A stretch of DNA of 32,792 bases from Candidatus Marinamargulisbacteria bacterium SCGC AG-343-D04 (GCA_003265885.1 QFBQ01000017.1:1-32792); one strand, 5' to 3'. Counted from the stretch's first letter, positions 15,226-24,018 are shown. A program made the numbers and translations. The notes: generated by a model from the letters alone, not told the origin.

Positions 15226-16521
15226 ATGAATGATCTAGGGGATGAAATGATAGCCTTGTTAAAACGATTATGGCCAATTACACGAAGTATCACTGGAAAG
15301 GGTGTTAGAGAAACCTTATCTATTCTATCTGAACATCTACCTAACCTTAAACAATATGAAGTTCCCTCTGGAAGCAAAGTGTTTGATTGGGAAGTCCCTA
15401 AAGAATGGAATATACGTGATGCTTATATCCTTGATCCTGATGGCGAAAAGATTGTTGATCTAAAAGAAAATAATTTGCATGTTGTTGGATATTCAATGCC
15501 AATCAATAAAAAAATATCGTTACAAGAACTTAAAGACCATTTATATACCCTTCCTGAACAACCCACAGCTATCCCCTATATTACATCTTATTATAAAGAA
15601 CGATGGGGTTTTTGTATGACTCAGAATCAATTTAAAACCTTAAAAGAGGGTACATATACTGTATTTATTGATAGCGATCTATCAAATGGGAGCTTAACTT
15701 ATGGGGAACTAATATTACCTGGGGAGTCGACCAAAGAAGTGTTTTTATCTACTTATGTTTGTCATCCTTCAATGGCGAATAACGAATTATCAGGCCCAGT
15801 TGTTACAACTTATCTTGCAAAATGGCTTACTAATCTTGAAAAAAGAAAATTTACCTATCGCATTGTTTTTATTCCTGAAACGATTGGATCTATTACTTAT
15901 TTAAGTAAGAACCTAGATGATATGAAGAAAAATATTATTGCAGGGTTTAATATTTCATGCGTTGGTGATGATCGTACTTACTCATATTTGCCATCCCGAC
16001 AAGAAGATACGTTGTCTGATACTGTTGCACAACATGTTTTAAAACATTTATACCCTGACTTTGTTTCATATTCATGGCTTGATCGAGGCAGCGACGAGCG
16101 TCAATATTGTAGTCCCGGCATTGACCTTCCCATTGCTTCCGTAATGAGAACAAAATATGGGAAATATCCTGAATATCACACCTCCTTAGATAATTTAGAT
16201 GTTGTTACAGAAACAGGATTATATGGTGGTTATAATGTATTAAAAAAATGTCTTCAAGTTATTGAAATGAATGTCATCCCAACGACAGCTATCTTAGCTG
16301 AACCCCAGCTTGGTAAAAGGGGACTTTATCCGACAATATCAACAAAAGATTCGGATGCCATTGTAAAAGACATGATGAATTTACTTACCTATTGTGATGG
16401 AAAACAATCATTACTGGAAATTTCTAATCAAATTAATTGCCCAATCTGGGATCTAATAGATATTTGTAATAAATTAGAGAAAGAGGGTGTAATAATATTT
16501 AAAGATAGTAAAACTCTATAA
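15226..16521 (+). CDS. DUF4910/M28-like aminopeptidase-domain protein
   Basis: From the ATG at 15226, chosen because AGGAG sits 7 nt before it, the protein has 431 aa; an in-frame ATG at 15208 lacks a good site. It resembles the DUF4910 (aminopeptidase-like) family found in polysaccharide and nucleotide-sugar clusters: LWPITRSITGKGVRETL near the N-terminus, the zinc-type motif STYVCHPSMANNELSGP, a central PETIGSI, and the C-terminal YGKYPEYHTSLDNLD, which supplies further metal-ligand candidates. The last ~65 residues look like a winged-helix add-on. It forms a two-gene unit with the acetyltransferase. The actual substrate is unknown. Confidence 0.75.
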   Translation: MNDLGDEMIALLKRLWPITRSITGKGVRETLSILSEHLPNLKQYEVPSGSKVFDWEVPKEWNIRDAYILDPDGEKIVDLKENNLHVVGYSMPINKKISLQELKDHLYTLPEQPTAIPYITSYYKERWGFCMTQNQFKTLKEGTYTVFIDSDLSNGSLTYGELILPGESTKEVFLSTYVCHPSMANNELSGPVVTTYLAKWLTNLEKRKFTYRIVFIPETIGSITYLSKNLDDMKKNIIAGFNISCVGDDRTYSYLPSRQEDTLSDTVAQHVLKHLYPDFVSYSWLDRGSDERQYCSPGIDLPIASVMRTKYGKYPEYHTSLDNLDVVTETGLYGGYNVLKKCLQVIEMNVIPTTAILAEPQLGKRGLYPTISTKDSDAIVKDMMNLLTYCDGKQSLLEISNQINCPIWDLIDICNKLEKEGVIIFKDSKTL

Positions 16522-16526
16522 AAAAG

Positions 16527-16588
16527 TTAACACTGTTTTAACACCTCTGCCACTTTTCACGTATAAGACTCTGACACCTTATATTCTG
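16527..16588 (+). repeat. IS-end-like direct repeat, right copy
   Basis: This is the second copy of the 14197-14247 element: the cores match closely, and a short insertion (GTATAAGACTCT region) lies before the shared GACACCTTA. It starts just after the stop codon of the peptidase-like gene and brackets the two-gene segment with the left copy. Confidence 0.5.
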
Positions 16589-16621
16589 TCTTTTTTTCTT
16601 AAAGTGATATAAAGTTATTAT

Positions 16622-18004
16622 ATGGGTGATTTTATAGAAAAATTTCGAGATTTAGTTTCTGTTAATCCTGAAATTTTACATGCACATTCAGCAGATAAGT
16701 CCTATGAAGAGGCTGTTCTTCCAAAGTGTGTGGTAACCCCTGAAACTGATGACGATATTCGTGATATTTTACGTTATGCAAACGAGCATAAGCATGTCGT
16801 AACGGTAAGAGGTGCGGGATCTGGAAAATCTGGAGGAGCCGTTCCTGAAATTAATGGGATAGCTATTAACATGGAGCACTTTAATAAGATTATAGAATTA
16901 GATCTTGAAAATTCATGTATGGTTGTTCAGCCGGGAGTGATTGTCGATCAGATTAAAGAAAAAGCAGAAGAAAAGGGGCTATGGTATCCTCCGGACCCAT
17001 CCAGTTCGGATTGGTGTATGATTGGAGGAAATATTGCGGAAAATGCCGGTGGGGCTGCGGCATTAAAGTATGGTGTTACGGGGGATTATGTTTTGGGGAT
17101 TGAAGGGTTTTTTGGAAATGGAGAACCCTTTAAATTTGGTGGTAAATGTGTGAAAGATGTGGCGGGATATGATATAAAGAGGTTGATTATAGGAAGTGAG
17201 GGGACCTTAGCTATTATTACAAAAATTATACTCAAGTTAATTCCAAAACCCCGTTATGAAAAATCGATATGGTGTAGCTTTAACTCTCTAGAAGATGGAA
17301 GTTCTTTTTTAAGGCAGATGATGCGTTCATCTATACGTTTTTCTGCTGCAGAATTTATGGAGAAAGAGTGTATTGATGCCGTAGAGTTGGTTCGTAAAGA
17401 ACGCTATGAATGTAATCAGGGGCAAGCAAATGTGTTGTTGCGTATGGATGCATACTCCCAGGAAGAGATAGACGTTATGATGGGGGATGTCCGAGTGGTT
17501 TTAGCGCGATTTTCAAATGCTCAACTGTTTGACGGAGATGATAGCCAGTATTGGATGATTAGACGAGCGATTTCAGAGGCATTAGGAAGCAAGTATAAGC
17601 ATAAAATTTCTGAAGATATCACTGTGCCTCCAGGTGAAATATCACGGTATTTAAAGGCGTTAAAGGCGTTTGAAAGTGAAGACGGGATGGTTTTTGTTGC
17701 ATATGGACATTTAGGAGATGGAAATATTCATACAAATATTTTAAATGATGCGTTAACAAAAGAAGAGTGGAATGATAAAAAAGAGACGTGGGTACAAAAG
17801 GTCATGGAATTATGTGTAGAGTTGGGAGGAACGTTGACGGGTGAGCATGGTATTGGGTTAAGTAAAAAAAAGTATGTGAGTCTATTCTTTACAGATCAAG
17901 AAATTAAGATCATGAAAGACATCAAGACGAGTTGTGACCCGAATAACATATTAAATCCCTCTAAAATATTTATGCGAAAAAAAATGCAAGAAAAAAAGGT
18001 TTAA
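16622..18004 (+). CDS. FAD-linked oxidase, GlcD/D-lactate dehydrogenase type
   Basis: The 460-aa flavoprotein oxidises a 2-hydroxy acid. It has the PP-loop FAD-binding domain (VVTVRGAGSGKSGGAV at about 58-73; PPDPSSSDWCMIGGNIAENAGG; IIGSEGTLAIITKI). The C-terminal FAD-oxidase domain has the GHLGDGNIHTN and GGTLTGEHGIG active-site motifs and ends CDPNNILNPSKIF. D-lactate, glycolate or D-2-hydroxyglutarate are all possible substrates. No ribosome binding site is visible; a TATAAA box at 16608-16613 would start the transcript almost at the ATG. It lies 37 nt upstream of the transhydrogenase genes in the same direction, so NADPH supply and hydroxy-acid oxidation may be co-expressed. Confidence 0.88.
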   Translation: MGDFIEKFRDLVSVNPEILHAHSADKSYEEAVLPKCVVTPETDDDIRDILRYANEHKHVVTVRGAGSGKSGGAVPEINGIAINMEHFNKIIELDLENSCMVVQPGVIVDQIKEKAEEKGLWYPPDPSSSDWCMIGGNIAENAGGAAALKYGVTGDYVLGIEGFFGNGEPFKFGGKCVKDVAGYDIKRLIIGSEGTLAIITKIILKLIPKPRYEKSIWCSFNSLEDGSSFLRQMMRSSIRFSAAEFMEKECIDAVELVRKERYECNQGQANVLLRMDAYSQEEIDVMMGDVRVVLARFSNAQLFDGDDSQYWMIRRAISEALGSKYKHKISEDITVPPGEISRYLKALKAFESEDGMVFVAYGHLGDGNIHTNILNDALTKEEWNDKKETWVQKVMELCVELGGTLTGEHGIGLSKKKYVSLFFTDQEIKIMKDIKTSCDPNNILNPSKIFMRKKMQEKKV

Positions 18005-18041
18005 GATCATTTCTTTAGTGGAATACAAAAACTGATTAAGC

Positions 18042-19181
18042 ATGAAAATAGGAAGTTTAAAGGAAGAAAAAGACTCAAGGGTGGCATTTACTCCAGAAAG
18101 TGTGAAAAAGTGCGTTCTGTTGGGGATAAACATTTGCTTGGAAAAAGGTTATGGAGAGCATATGTATAATGCCAGCGAGTATCAAGATGCTGGAGCTACC
18201 TTTGAATCACAAAAGACGATTATAAATTCAGATATTTTGGCGCAGGTTTTTTTGCCTAAATCAGATATCATCAAACAGCTTTCAAAGAATCAAGTTGTCG
18301 TATCGTTGATGAATCCGTTTCATGATAAGAAGAGTCTGGAAAGAGTAGCTAAGCAAGGGGTGAGAGCCTTGGCCATGGAGTTTGTCCCGCGATCAACACG
18401 AGCACAAAAAATGGATGTTTTAAGTTCTCAAGCCAGTTTAGCCGGTTATGTTGCTGTTATGATGGCAAGCGAGAGATTGAAGCAGGTATTGCCCATGATG
18501 ATGACGCCAGCAGGGACATTATCACCCGCGAAGGTATTTATAGTGGGGGCAGGAGTAGCGGGTTTACAGGCGATTGCAACCGCCAAGCGATTAGGTGCAC
18601 GAGTAGAAGCATTTGATACACGTCCGGCAGTAGAAGAGCAAGTGAAGTCTTTGGGGGGAAAGTTTTTGAAGATAGACTTAGGCGATACAGGTGAAACCAA
18701 AGATGGGTATGCCAAGCAGTTAACGGAAGAGCAGTTAAGCAAACAAAGAGACATGATGAAAAAAGCCTGTGAAACATCGGATGTTGTCATAACTACTGCA
18801 CAAGTATTTGGCAGAAAAGCACCCTTAATTATAACAAAAGATATGGTGTCATCGATGAAAAAAGGAACGATAGTCGTAGATTTGGCGGTAGAAACAGGGG
18901 GGAATGTAGAAGGGGTCGAATTGAATAAAGAAAAAGATATCAATGGTGTAACACTCATTGGTCATCCACAACTGGCACAGAGGGTGGCTAAGCATGCTTC
19001 CGAAATGTATGCCGCAAATATCTATCATTTGATATCAGAGTTTTATGATGAGGAAAGCAAGGTGTTTAATATGAATTTAGATGATGAGATTATGGCATCG
19101 GTATTAACAACTCAAGATGGCAAGATTGTACAGAAAATGTTGTTAGAGAGTTTTTCAAAAAATAAGGAGAAAGGGGCTTAA
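18042..19181 (+). CDS. pntAA: NAD(P) transhydrogenase, alpha subunit part 1 (NAD-binding)
   Basis: The protein has 379 aa and is the soluble NAD(H)-binding domain I of the proton-translocating transhydrogenase. Visible features are the N-terminal AlaDH/PNT domain (KEEKDSRVAFTPESVKK), SSQASLAGYVAVMMA, the Rossmann motif KVFIVGAGVAGLQAIATAKRLGA, AFDTRPAVEEQV and TTAQVFGRKAPLI. Splitting of the alpha subunit from its membrane part marks the three-gene form seen in Rhodospirillum and others. The next gene begins 2 nt after its stop. Confidence 0.95.
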   Translation: MKIGSLKEEKDSRVAFTPESVKKCVLLGINICLEKGYGEHMYNASEYQDAGATFESQKTIINSDILAQVFLPKSDIIKQLSKNQVVVSLMNPFHDKKSLERVAKQGVRALAMEFVPRSTRAQKMDVLSSQASLAGYVAVMMASERLKQVLPMMMTPAGTLSPAKVFIVGAGVAGLQAIATAKRLGARVEAFDTRPAVEEQVKSLGGKFLKIDLGDTGETKDGYAKQLTEEQLSKQRDMMKKACETSDVVITTAQVFGRKAPLIITKDMVSSMKKGTIVVDLAVETGGNVEGVELNKEKDINGVTLIGHPQLAQRVAKHASEMYAANIYHLISEFYDEESKVFNMNLDDEIMASVLTTQDGKIVQKMLLESFSKNKEKGA

Positions 19182-19182
19182 G

Positions 19183-19476
19183 ATGGATGGCGAGATGATA
19201 ATATATATCTTATTTATTGTTATGCTGGCGACCTTTTTAGGTGTGGAGCTTATTTCGAAAGTTCCATCAACGTTGCATACCCCTTTGATGTCCGGTTCGA
19301 ATGCTATTTCAGGAATTACCTTATTAGGGGCCTTATCCTTAGCGGGGTCGGCGCTTAATGAGATGAGTGTGGTGTTGGCGATCATATCTGTGGCGATGGC
19401 AACGATCAATGTTGTTGGAGGATATTTGGTAACGCACCGTATGTTGGACATGTTTAAAAAGAAGGAAAAAGACTAG
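19183..19476 (+). CDS. pntAB: NAD(P) transhydrogenase, alpha subunit part 2 (membrane)
   Basis: This 97-aa membrane protein has about three helices and the typical FLGVELISKVPSTLHTPLMSGSNAISGITLLGAL motif, with the conserved STLHTPLMSG loop. It forms part of the proton channel with PntB. The stop codon adjoins the pntB ATG directly at 19477. Confidence 0.95.
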   Translation: MDGEMIIYILFIVMLATFLGVELISKVPSTLHTPLMSGSNAISGITLLGALSLAGSALNEMSVVLAIISVAMATINVVGGYLVTHRMLDMFKKKEKD

Positions 19477-20844
19477 ATGGATATGATACAAAATAGTGGC
19501 TATTTAATAGCGGCCTTTTTATTTGTGTTGGGGATTAAGAAATTAAGTTCTCCAGCTACGGCTAGGCAAGGTAATCTGATATCTGCTTTAGGGATGTTAA
19601 TCGCGGTTATTGTGACCTTGATACACCATAATATCATCAGTTATCAGGAATTAATGATAGGCTTAGGTATTGGGACTGTTATTGGGGTGATTTCAGCTCG
19701 ATTAATTGCGATGACAGCAATGCCAGAAATGGTAGCCTTGTTAAATGGTTGTGGAGGAGGGTCTTCCTTGCTTTTGGCATTAGCAGCGTATATTGAATCG
19801 CCATTTCTAACGTTAACCAGCGCTATTATTTCCATAATATCTATTCTTATTGGAGGGGTAACATTCACAGGAAGTATTGTAGCGTGGGGAAAATTATCTG
19901 GGACATTTGGAGGAAAACCCTTACGGTTTATAGGGTCTCAATTCATCAATATAATCTGTTTAATAGTTATTGTGTGGTGTGGGTATATGTTTGTAAGTGA
20001 TCCTATGGCAAATGCGATGATGGTATATGGTGTTATTGCGGGGTCATTAGTGTTAGGAATCATGTCGGTGATGTCTATAGGTGGAGGCGATATGCCTGTA
20101 GTGATCGCATTGTTGAATAGTTATTCGGGAATAGCAGCCTCAGGTGCTGGCTTTGTGATAGGGAATGTCTTGTTGATAGTAGCGGGGTTACTTGTTGGGG
20201 CGTCCGGGCTTATTTTAACGAATATTATGTGTAAAGCGATGAATAGATCCTTAACGAATGTATTATTTGGGGGGTTTGGTGTTATAAAATCGAGTGATAA
20301 AGACAAAGAACAAGGAGAGGTTAATCCTATTTCGGCACAAGATGCGTATTTAGTGTTGGAAGCAGCAAGAAGTGTTGTGATAGTTCCGGGATATGGGATG
20401 GCGGTGGCTCAAGCTCAGCATGCAACGCATGAACTTGCAGAGTTTTTAGAAGAGAATGGATGTGAGGTGAAATATGCGATTCATCCGGTAGCAGGGAGAA
20501 TGCCGGGGCATATGAATGTATTATTAGCTGAGGCGAGTGTTCCCTATGAACAATTGCATGAGATGGACGATATTAATCCAGATTTAGGGATGGTGGATGT
20601 TTGTGTGGTGATAGGGGCGAATGATGTAGTGAATCCTGATGCGATAGAAGATGAGGCGAGCCCAATATACGGGATGCCAATTATTGAAGTGACGAAAGCG
20701 AGAAGTGTATTTGTGTTAAAAAGATCCATGAATCCAGGGTTTGCTGGAATTCAAAATCCCTTATTTTTTAAAGAAAATACGAGAATGCTATTTGGGGATG
20801 CGAAAGAGTCATTGCATCATATTGTGACAGAGTTTAAGGAATAA
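19477..20844 (+). CDS. pntB: NAD(P) transhydrogenase, beta subunit
   Basis: The protein has 455 aa. Eight to nine membrane helices (about 1-255) are followed by the NADP(H)-binding domain III (about 280-455). Signatures include AMTAMPEMVALLNGCGGGSS, GDMPVVIALLNSYSGIAASGAGFVIGN, VIVPGYGMAVAQAQH, HPVAGRMPGHMNVLLAEA, VVIGANDVVNPDA and MNPGFAGIQNPLF. It uses the proton gradient to reduce NADP+ with NADH. Its stop is only 1 nt from the convergent nadA stop, leaving no room for a terminator. Confidence 0.97.
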   Translation: MDMIQNSGYLIAAFLFVLGIKKLSSPATARQGNLISALGMLIAVIVTLIHHNIISYQELMIGLGIGTVIGVISARLIAMTAMPEMVALLNGCGGGSSLLLALAAYIESPFLTLTSAIISIISILIGGVTFTGSIVAWGKLSGTFGGKPLRFIGSQFINIICLIVIVWCGYMFVSDPMANAMMVYGVIAGSLVLGIMSVMSIGGGDMPVVIALLNSYSGIAASGAGFVIGNVLLIVAGLLVGASGLILTNIMCKAMNRSLTNVLFGGFGVIKSSDKDKEQGEVNPISAQDAYLVLEAARSVVIVPGYGMAVAQAQHATHELAEFLEENGCEVKYAIHPVAGRMPGHMNVLLAEASVPYEQLHEMDDINPDLGMVDVCVVIGANDVVNPDAIEDEASPIYGMPIIEVTKARSVFVLKRSMNPGFAGIQNPLFFKENTRMLFGDAKESLHHIVTEFKE

Positions 20845-20845
20845 A

Positions 20846-21859
20846 TTACGCGAGTTCAAACATTTTATTGATACAATTAAGTGCTTTTTCTTGAGTTGAT
20901 TTTGGGATAGAGATTTTTTTATGCTCGGGCAAGTTTTCTAAGGTGTTTAAGATATCATCTAAAGAATTGGATTTCATATATTTGCACATGGTGCATGTGC
21001 CAACAAAGGATTTTTTGGGGGAATCGGCTTGCATTCTACTTGTGAGACCGCATTCAGTGAGCATGAAGAATTTTGATTTAGGTGATTGGTTCACATAGTT
21101 CACCATTTGTGAGGTAGAACCGGTGAAGTCTACTTTTGAGATAATGTCTTCGCTGCATTCGGGGTGAGCTAATATAGAAACGTCATCATGTTTGAGACGA
21201 ATAAAATCGATCATATCTGGATGATATTCTTCATGAACGTAGCAAGTACCTTCGGAGAATAAGATGTTTTTATCTGACCCTCTTTTTTTGAGTTCATTTT
21301 TTAAATTTTGACCCATAAGTTTATCTGGTAAAAAATAAATGTTTTTATTAGGAAGAGATTCAACAATAGAGTATACATTTGAGGATGTTACACAGACATC
21401 GCATTCGGCTTTGACGTCTACGGTGGTATTGATATAGCAAACAAAGGTGTAGTCCGGATATTTTTTTCGTAGCTGTTTAACGTCGTCTCCTGTAATGGAA
21501 TCGGCAAGAGAGCATCCATTTAAGTCAGAAGGGATGTACACGTCTTTATTTGGATTTATTAATTTAGCGGTTTCAGCCATAAATTTCACAGCTGAAAAAA
21601 TGATAATATCTGCAGAAGAGTCTTTTGCCTTTTTGCTAAGTTCATAAGAGTCTCCAGTAAAGTCAGATACTGTTTTGATAATTTCTGGAACGACATAAGA
21701 GTGTGCTAAAACAATGGCATTTTTTTCTTTTTTTAGTTTCATAATAGCATTTATTTTAGGAACAAGTGTTTCGCAGATGTCTAAGGTGTAAACACAAATG
21801 GATCCTCCTAGAGTGACATCTTTGAGGTGGTTAAATAATAATTCTGCAGTCCACTTCAT
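20846..21859 (-). CDS. nadA: quinolinate synthase
   Basis: NadA condenses iminoaspartate with dihydroxyacetone phosphate to quinolinate in NAD synthesis and needs a [4Fe-4S] cluster. The 337 aa show AHSYVVPEI, FMAETAKLINPNKDVYIP, the three cluster-cysteine regions (ECDVCVTSSN, HPECSED and GTCTMCKYMKSNSL) and FLPDKLMGQN. I start it at the ATG at 21859, which overlaps the stop of the ferredoxin gene (ATGA); a longer frame starting at 21910 would run inside that gene. nadB and nadC are not in the window. Confidence 0.95.
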   Translation of the reverse strand: MKWTAELLFNHLKDVTLGGSICVYTLDICETLVPKINAIMKLKKEKNAIVLAHSYVVPEIIKTVSDFTGDSYELSKKAKDSSADIIIFSAVKFMAETAKLINPNKDVYIPSDLNGCSLADSITGDDVKQLRKKYPDYTFVCYINTTVDVKAECDVCVTSSNVYSIVESLPNKNIYFLPDKLMGQNLKNELKKRGSDKNILFSEGTCYVHEEYHPDMIDFIRLKHDDVSILAHPECSEDIISKVDFTGSTSQMVNYVNQSPKSKFFMLTECGLTSRMQADSPKKSFVGTCTMCKYMKSNSLDDILNTLENLPEHKKISIPKSTQEKALNCINKMFELA

Positions 21860-22083
21860 GATCTCTTTCCTATGGCGGCGACGGGGCACGCTTCCTGTGC
21901 TTGGAGGCATAATTCAACTTGTTCAGAATTTTGAGGTTGATGAGAGACAAAGGCATGATCATAATCACTGGTTAATTGAAAGCAGCTAGGGCTGATATCT
22001 GTACATGTGTCACAAGCAATGCAAGTATCATGGACATAAAATGCTCCATCACAGTTTTCTTCATAAATAAATGATTGCGCCAT
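21856..22083 (-). CDS. small [4Fe-4S]-type ferredoxin
   Basis: The 75-aa protein holds one cluster motif, CIACDTCTDISPSC near residues 22-35, with the closing CPVAAI near the C-terminus. The pattern CxxCxxC ... CP suggests a single [4Fe-4S] or [3Fe-4S] cluster, with extra cysteines that could form a disulfide. Its 3' end overlaps nadA by 4 nt, so the two are translated together. An electron-transfer or cluster-maintenance role for NadA is suggested by this coupling only. Confidence 0.85.
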   Translation of the reverse strand: MAQSFIYEENCDGAFYVHDTCIACDTCTDISPSCFQLTSDYDHAFVSHQPQNSEQVELCLQAQEACPVAAIGKRS

Positions 22084-22290
22084 AATTTTACCTAGTTAAT
22101 CACTTATTTTACTTTTTAAAGAGGAAGTGAACAAGGTTGATAGAAATATTGATAGAAATAAAAATAAAATGTACAGATATAAACAAATGCGCTTGGTTTG
22201 ATTTTTTATCATATCCTACTCTTAAATGATGAATCTTGAAAAATGAGTAAATTATGATAAAATTTTACAAAATATTTATAGAATCGGATT

Positions 22291-22296
22291 TATATT
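22291..22296 (+). promoter_or_regulatory. possible -10 box of the lipoprotein-subtilase pair
   Basis: TATATT at 22291-22296 is followed by CGATT and, 8 nt after the hexamer, by the ATG at 22305. A transcript from it would be practically leaderless. The same TATATTCGATT string precedes the Cache sensor gene at 25879. The rest of the divergent gap (22084-22290) is AT-rich with nothing else recognisable. Confidence 0.35.
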
Positions 22297-22304
22297 CGAT
22301 TTAA

Positions 22305-22673
22305 ATGAGTTCAAGTATAGGGGGGGGGAGTATTATTAAATGGGTAGTTATGTTGTATAAAACTATTGTGTTGTTTTTTATATTGCTGTTAGGGGGATGT
22401 GGGAATTTTAAAAATTCTAATGACAGCGATTATCAAAATATTCTGAGAGTATTACAAAGTACAGAGTTGATCTCAACGAGTGGTCAGTCATTTACAGTTA
22501 CAAAATTTGAATCTGAGAAAGGAGTCGGTATTCCAGAGTCGAATATTGATTATAAATGGAGTAAAACAGTGACAGATCCCGTAGAGGGGAAGAGTTATTT
22601 TTTGAAAATTGATTTAATGGATCTGGGTATTAATTCAGACGAAGAAATAGAGTTACACACAGTGTTAAAATAA
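22305..22673 (+). CDS. small lipoprotein with G9 tract near the start
   Basis: The protein has 122 aa from 22305, or 107 aa from an in-frame ATG at 22350. A signal peptide with the lipobox LLGGC (FILLLGGCGNF) marks a lipoprotein; the following residues are Asn/Asp/Ser-rich. The mature part is small and I recognise no domain. Between the two possible starts lies a run of nine G (22320-22328), prone to slippage; a change in its length would break the frame from the first start but not from the second. Its stop overlaps the ATG of the subtilase (TAATG), so the two are coupled and may work together at the envelope. Confidence 0.65.
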   Translation: MSSSIGGGSIIKWVVMLYKTIVLFFILLLGGCGNFKNSNDSDYQNILRVLQSTELISTSGQSFTVTKFESEKGVGIPESNIDYKWSKTVTDPVEGKSYFLKIDLMDLGINSDEEIELHTVLK

Positions 22674-23725
22674 TGATTAAAGCGATATTAACGATAAGTA
22701 TGTTATATCTAGTCATGACTACAAGTTATGCGAGTACTAAGTTGTCTCAAACAGATGTATGGTATCTAAGTTTTTTACCAGAGAACTATGATGTGGTGGT
22801 CGGGGTGATGGATACTAAAATTAACAAGGATCACCCCTTGCTTACGGAGTTTATATATAGAGATAAAAACAATAACAACTCAGATAATAAAGGTGTAGAT
22901 AAAGATGGGAAGATTCATGGAACGTCAGTGGCGTCTATAATAGCCTCCTCACAGGATGAGACATTTAATGTTCATGGAATTTCTAGAAAACCAGGAAAAA
23001 TAAAGCTATTACCTATAAAGATGGTTAAAGAAATGACGTCTATTGACGATGATTTGCATCAGTATGCGATGGATTATGCAATAAAGATGGATGTTGATAT
23101 CATCAATGCGAGTTTTGCTGATTATAGTATAAGTAAAGAGTTAGGGGGTCTTTATCAGCAAGCATTTGATCAAGGTATTGTTGTGGTGGCAAGTGCGGGA
23201 AACTCAGCAGTTAAAGAGTCGGCATACCCATGTGTATTTGAAGAATCTATATGTGTAGGAGGGATGTTAAATAAAGATCGACTATGGGAGCATAGTTCTT
23301 CAGGTAATACGGATTTTGTGGCTTATGTGGACGTTCTTCTTATAGATGAAAATGAGATTGGATTTAAGGGGAAACAAGGAACGTCATATTCAGCTGCTAT
23401 CATAAGCGGAGCCATAGCAAAAATCATGAGTTATACAGGTGATTTTAGTAAAGAGTATAGTTATAATTTGTTAAAAAAATATGCTGTTAAAATAGATGGA
23501 GCCGGAGATAGAGACGGGTATGGGTATATTGATTTTAAGGCATTAGTAGAAGAGTTTTTAATTTTTGAAGATAAATTTATTACTCATCCAGATAATCCAG
23601 ATTTAGCCTATCATTTTGTGGTTGTTAAAGAGGCGGTGAGTCCCCACAAAGTGGTGGATTTTGTGTTGAAAAATATTATTCGTGGTGATAAAACGTATCC
23701 GGTGAATAAGTTAGTGGGTTTTTAG
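22673..23725 (+). CDS. exported subtilisin-family (S8) serine protease
   Basis: The protein has 350 aa. A signal peptide (1-20, ending SYA) leads almost directly into the catalytic domain with no inhibitor propeptide. The triad is visible: D47 in VGVMDTKIN, H82 in HGTSVASI and S238 in GTSYSAAI, with the oxyanion asparagine N177 in VVASAGNS. A DKNNNNSDNKGVDKDGK stretch between Asp and His may bind calcium. After about residue 290 an extra ~60-residue tail follows. It is translationally coupled to the upstream lipoprotein, which could act as its partner or inhibitor. Targets are unknown. Confidence 0.88.
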   Translation: MIKAILTISMLYLVMTTSYASTKLSQTDVWYLSFLPENYDVVVGVMDTKINKDHPLLTEFIYRDKNNNNSDNKGVDKDGKIHGTSVASIIASSQDETFNVHGISRKPGKIKLLPIKMVKEMTSIDDDLHQYAMDYAIKMDVDIINASFADYSISKELGGLYQQAFDQGIVVVASAGNSAVKESAYPCVFEESICVGGMLNKDRLWEHSSSGNTDFVAYVDVLLIDENEIGFKGKQGTSYSAAIISGAIAKIMSYTGDFSKEYSYNLLKKYAVKIDGAGDRDGYGYIDFKALVEEFLIFEDKFITHPDNPDLAYHFVVVKEAVSPHKVVDFVLKNIIRGDKTYPVNKLVGF

Positions 23726-23871
23726 GATGGAATTCGTTCATAAAGACATGATATAACAACAAGAAGAATAGATATGTCTCTCCTTTGTAAAAAAATAAAG
23801 CGCTGATTTTCTTTTGAAAGACTTCTAATATATATCAACAAAACATTAGTAGACTGTAATATAGCTGCTTA

Positions 23872-23916
23872 TGTCTTATTAAGAGTTGAAAGGGATAATC
23901 GATTTAACAAGAAGGC
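23872..23916 (-). repeat. degenerate fourth copy of the array leader
   Basis: The sequence matches the stem-flanking region of the first array unit (24216-24250 plus 24311-24325), with the whole loop deleted, so the two stem arms are fused. It suggests the array once had a further unit on the left. The rest of 23726-23958 shows nothing I can assign. Confidence 0.45.
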
Positions 23917-23958
23917 ATAGGTTTTAATAAATTAATTTTATTTCATTTTAAATTGAAG

Positions 23959-23986
23959 AAAAAGATGGCTGTTTTAGCCACCTTTT
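23959..23986 (-). terminator. intrinsic terminator of peptide gene 1
   Basis: AAAAGATGGCT and AGCCACCTTTT form a stem with one mismatch around a short T-rich loop. On the minus strand it is followed by T-rich sequence. It lies about 33 nt past the stop of the peptide gene. Confidence 0.7.
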
Positions 23987-24018
23987 GTATGTGATCGTCT
24001 CCTATAATTCAATATGAA

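Noticed and set aside
18446..18958. Long minus-strand ORF inside pntAA
   Set aside because: It is a shadow of the conserved pntAA frame, with Ser/Thr/Pro-rich sequence and no ribosome binding site.
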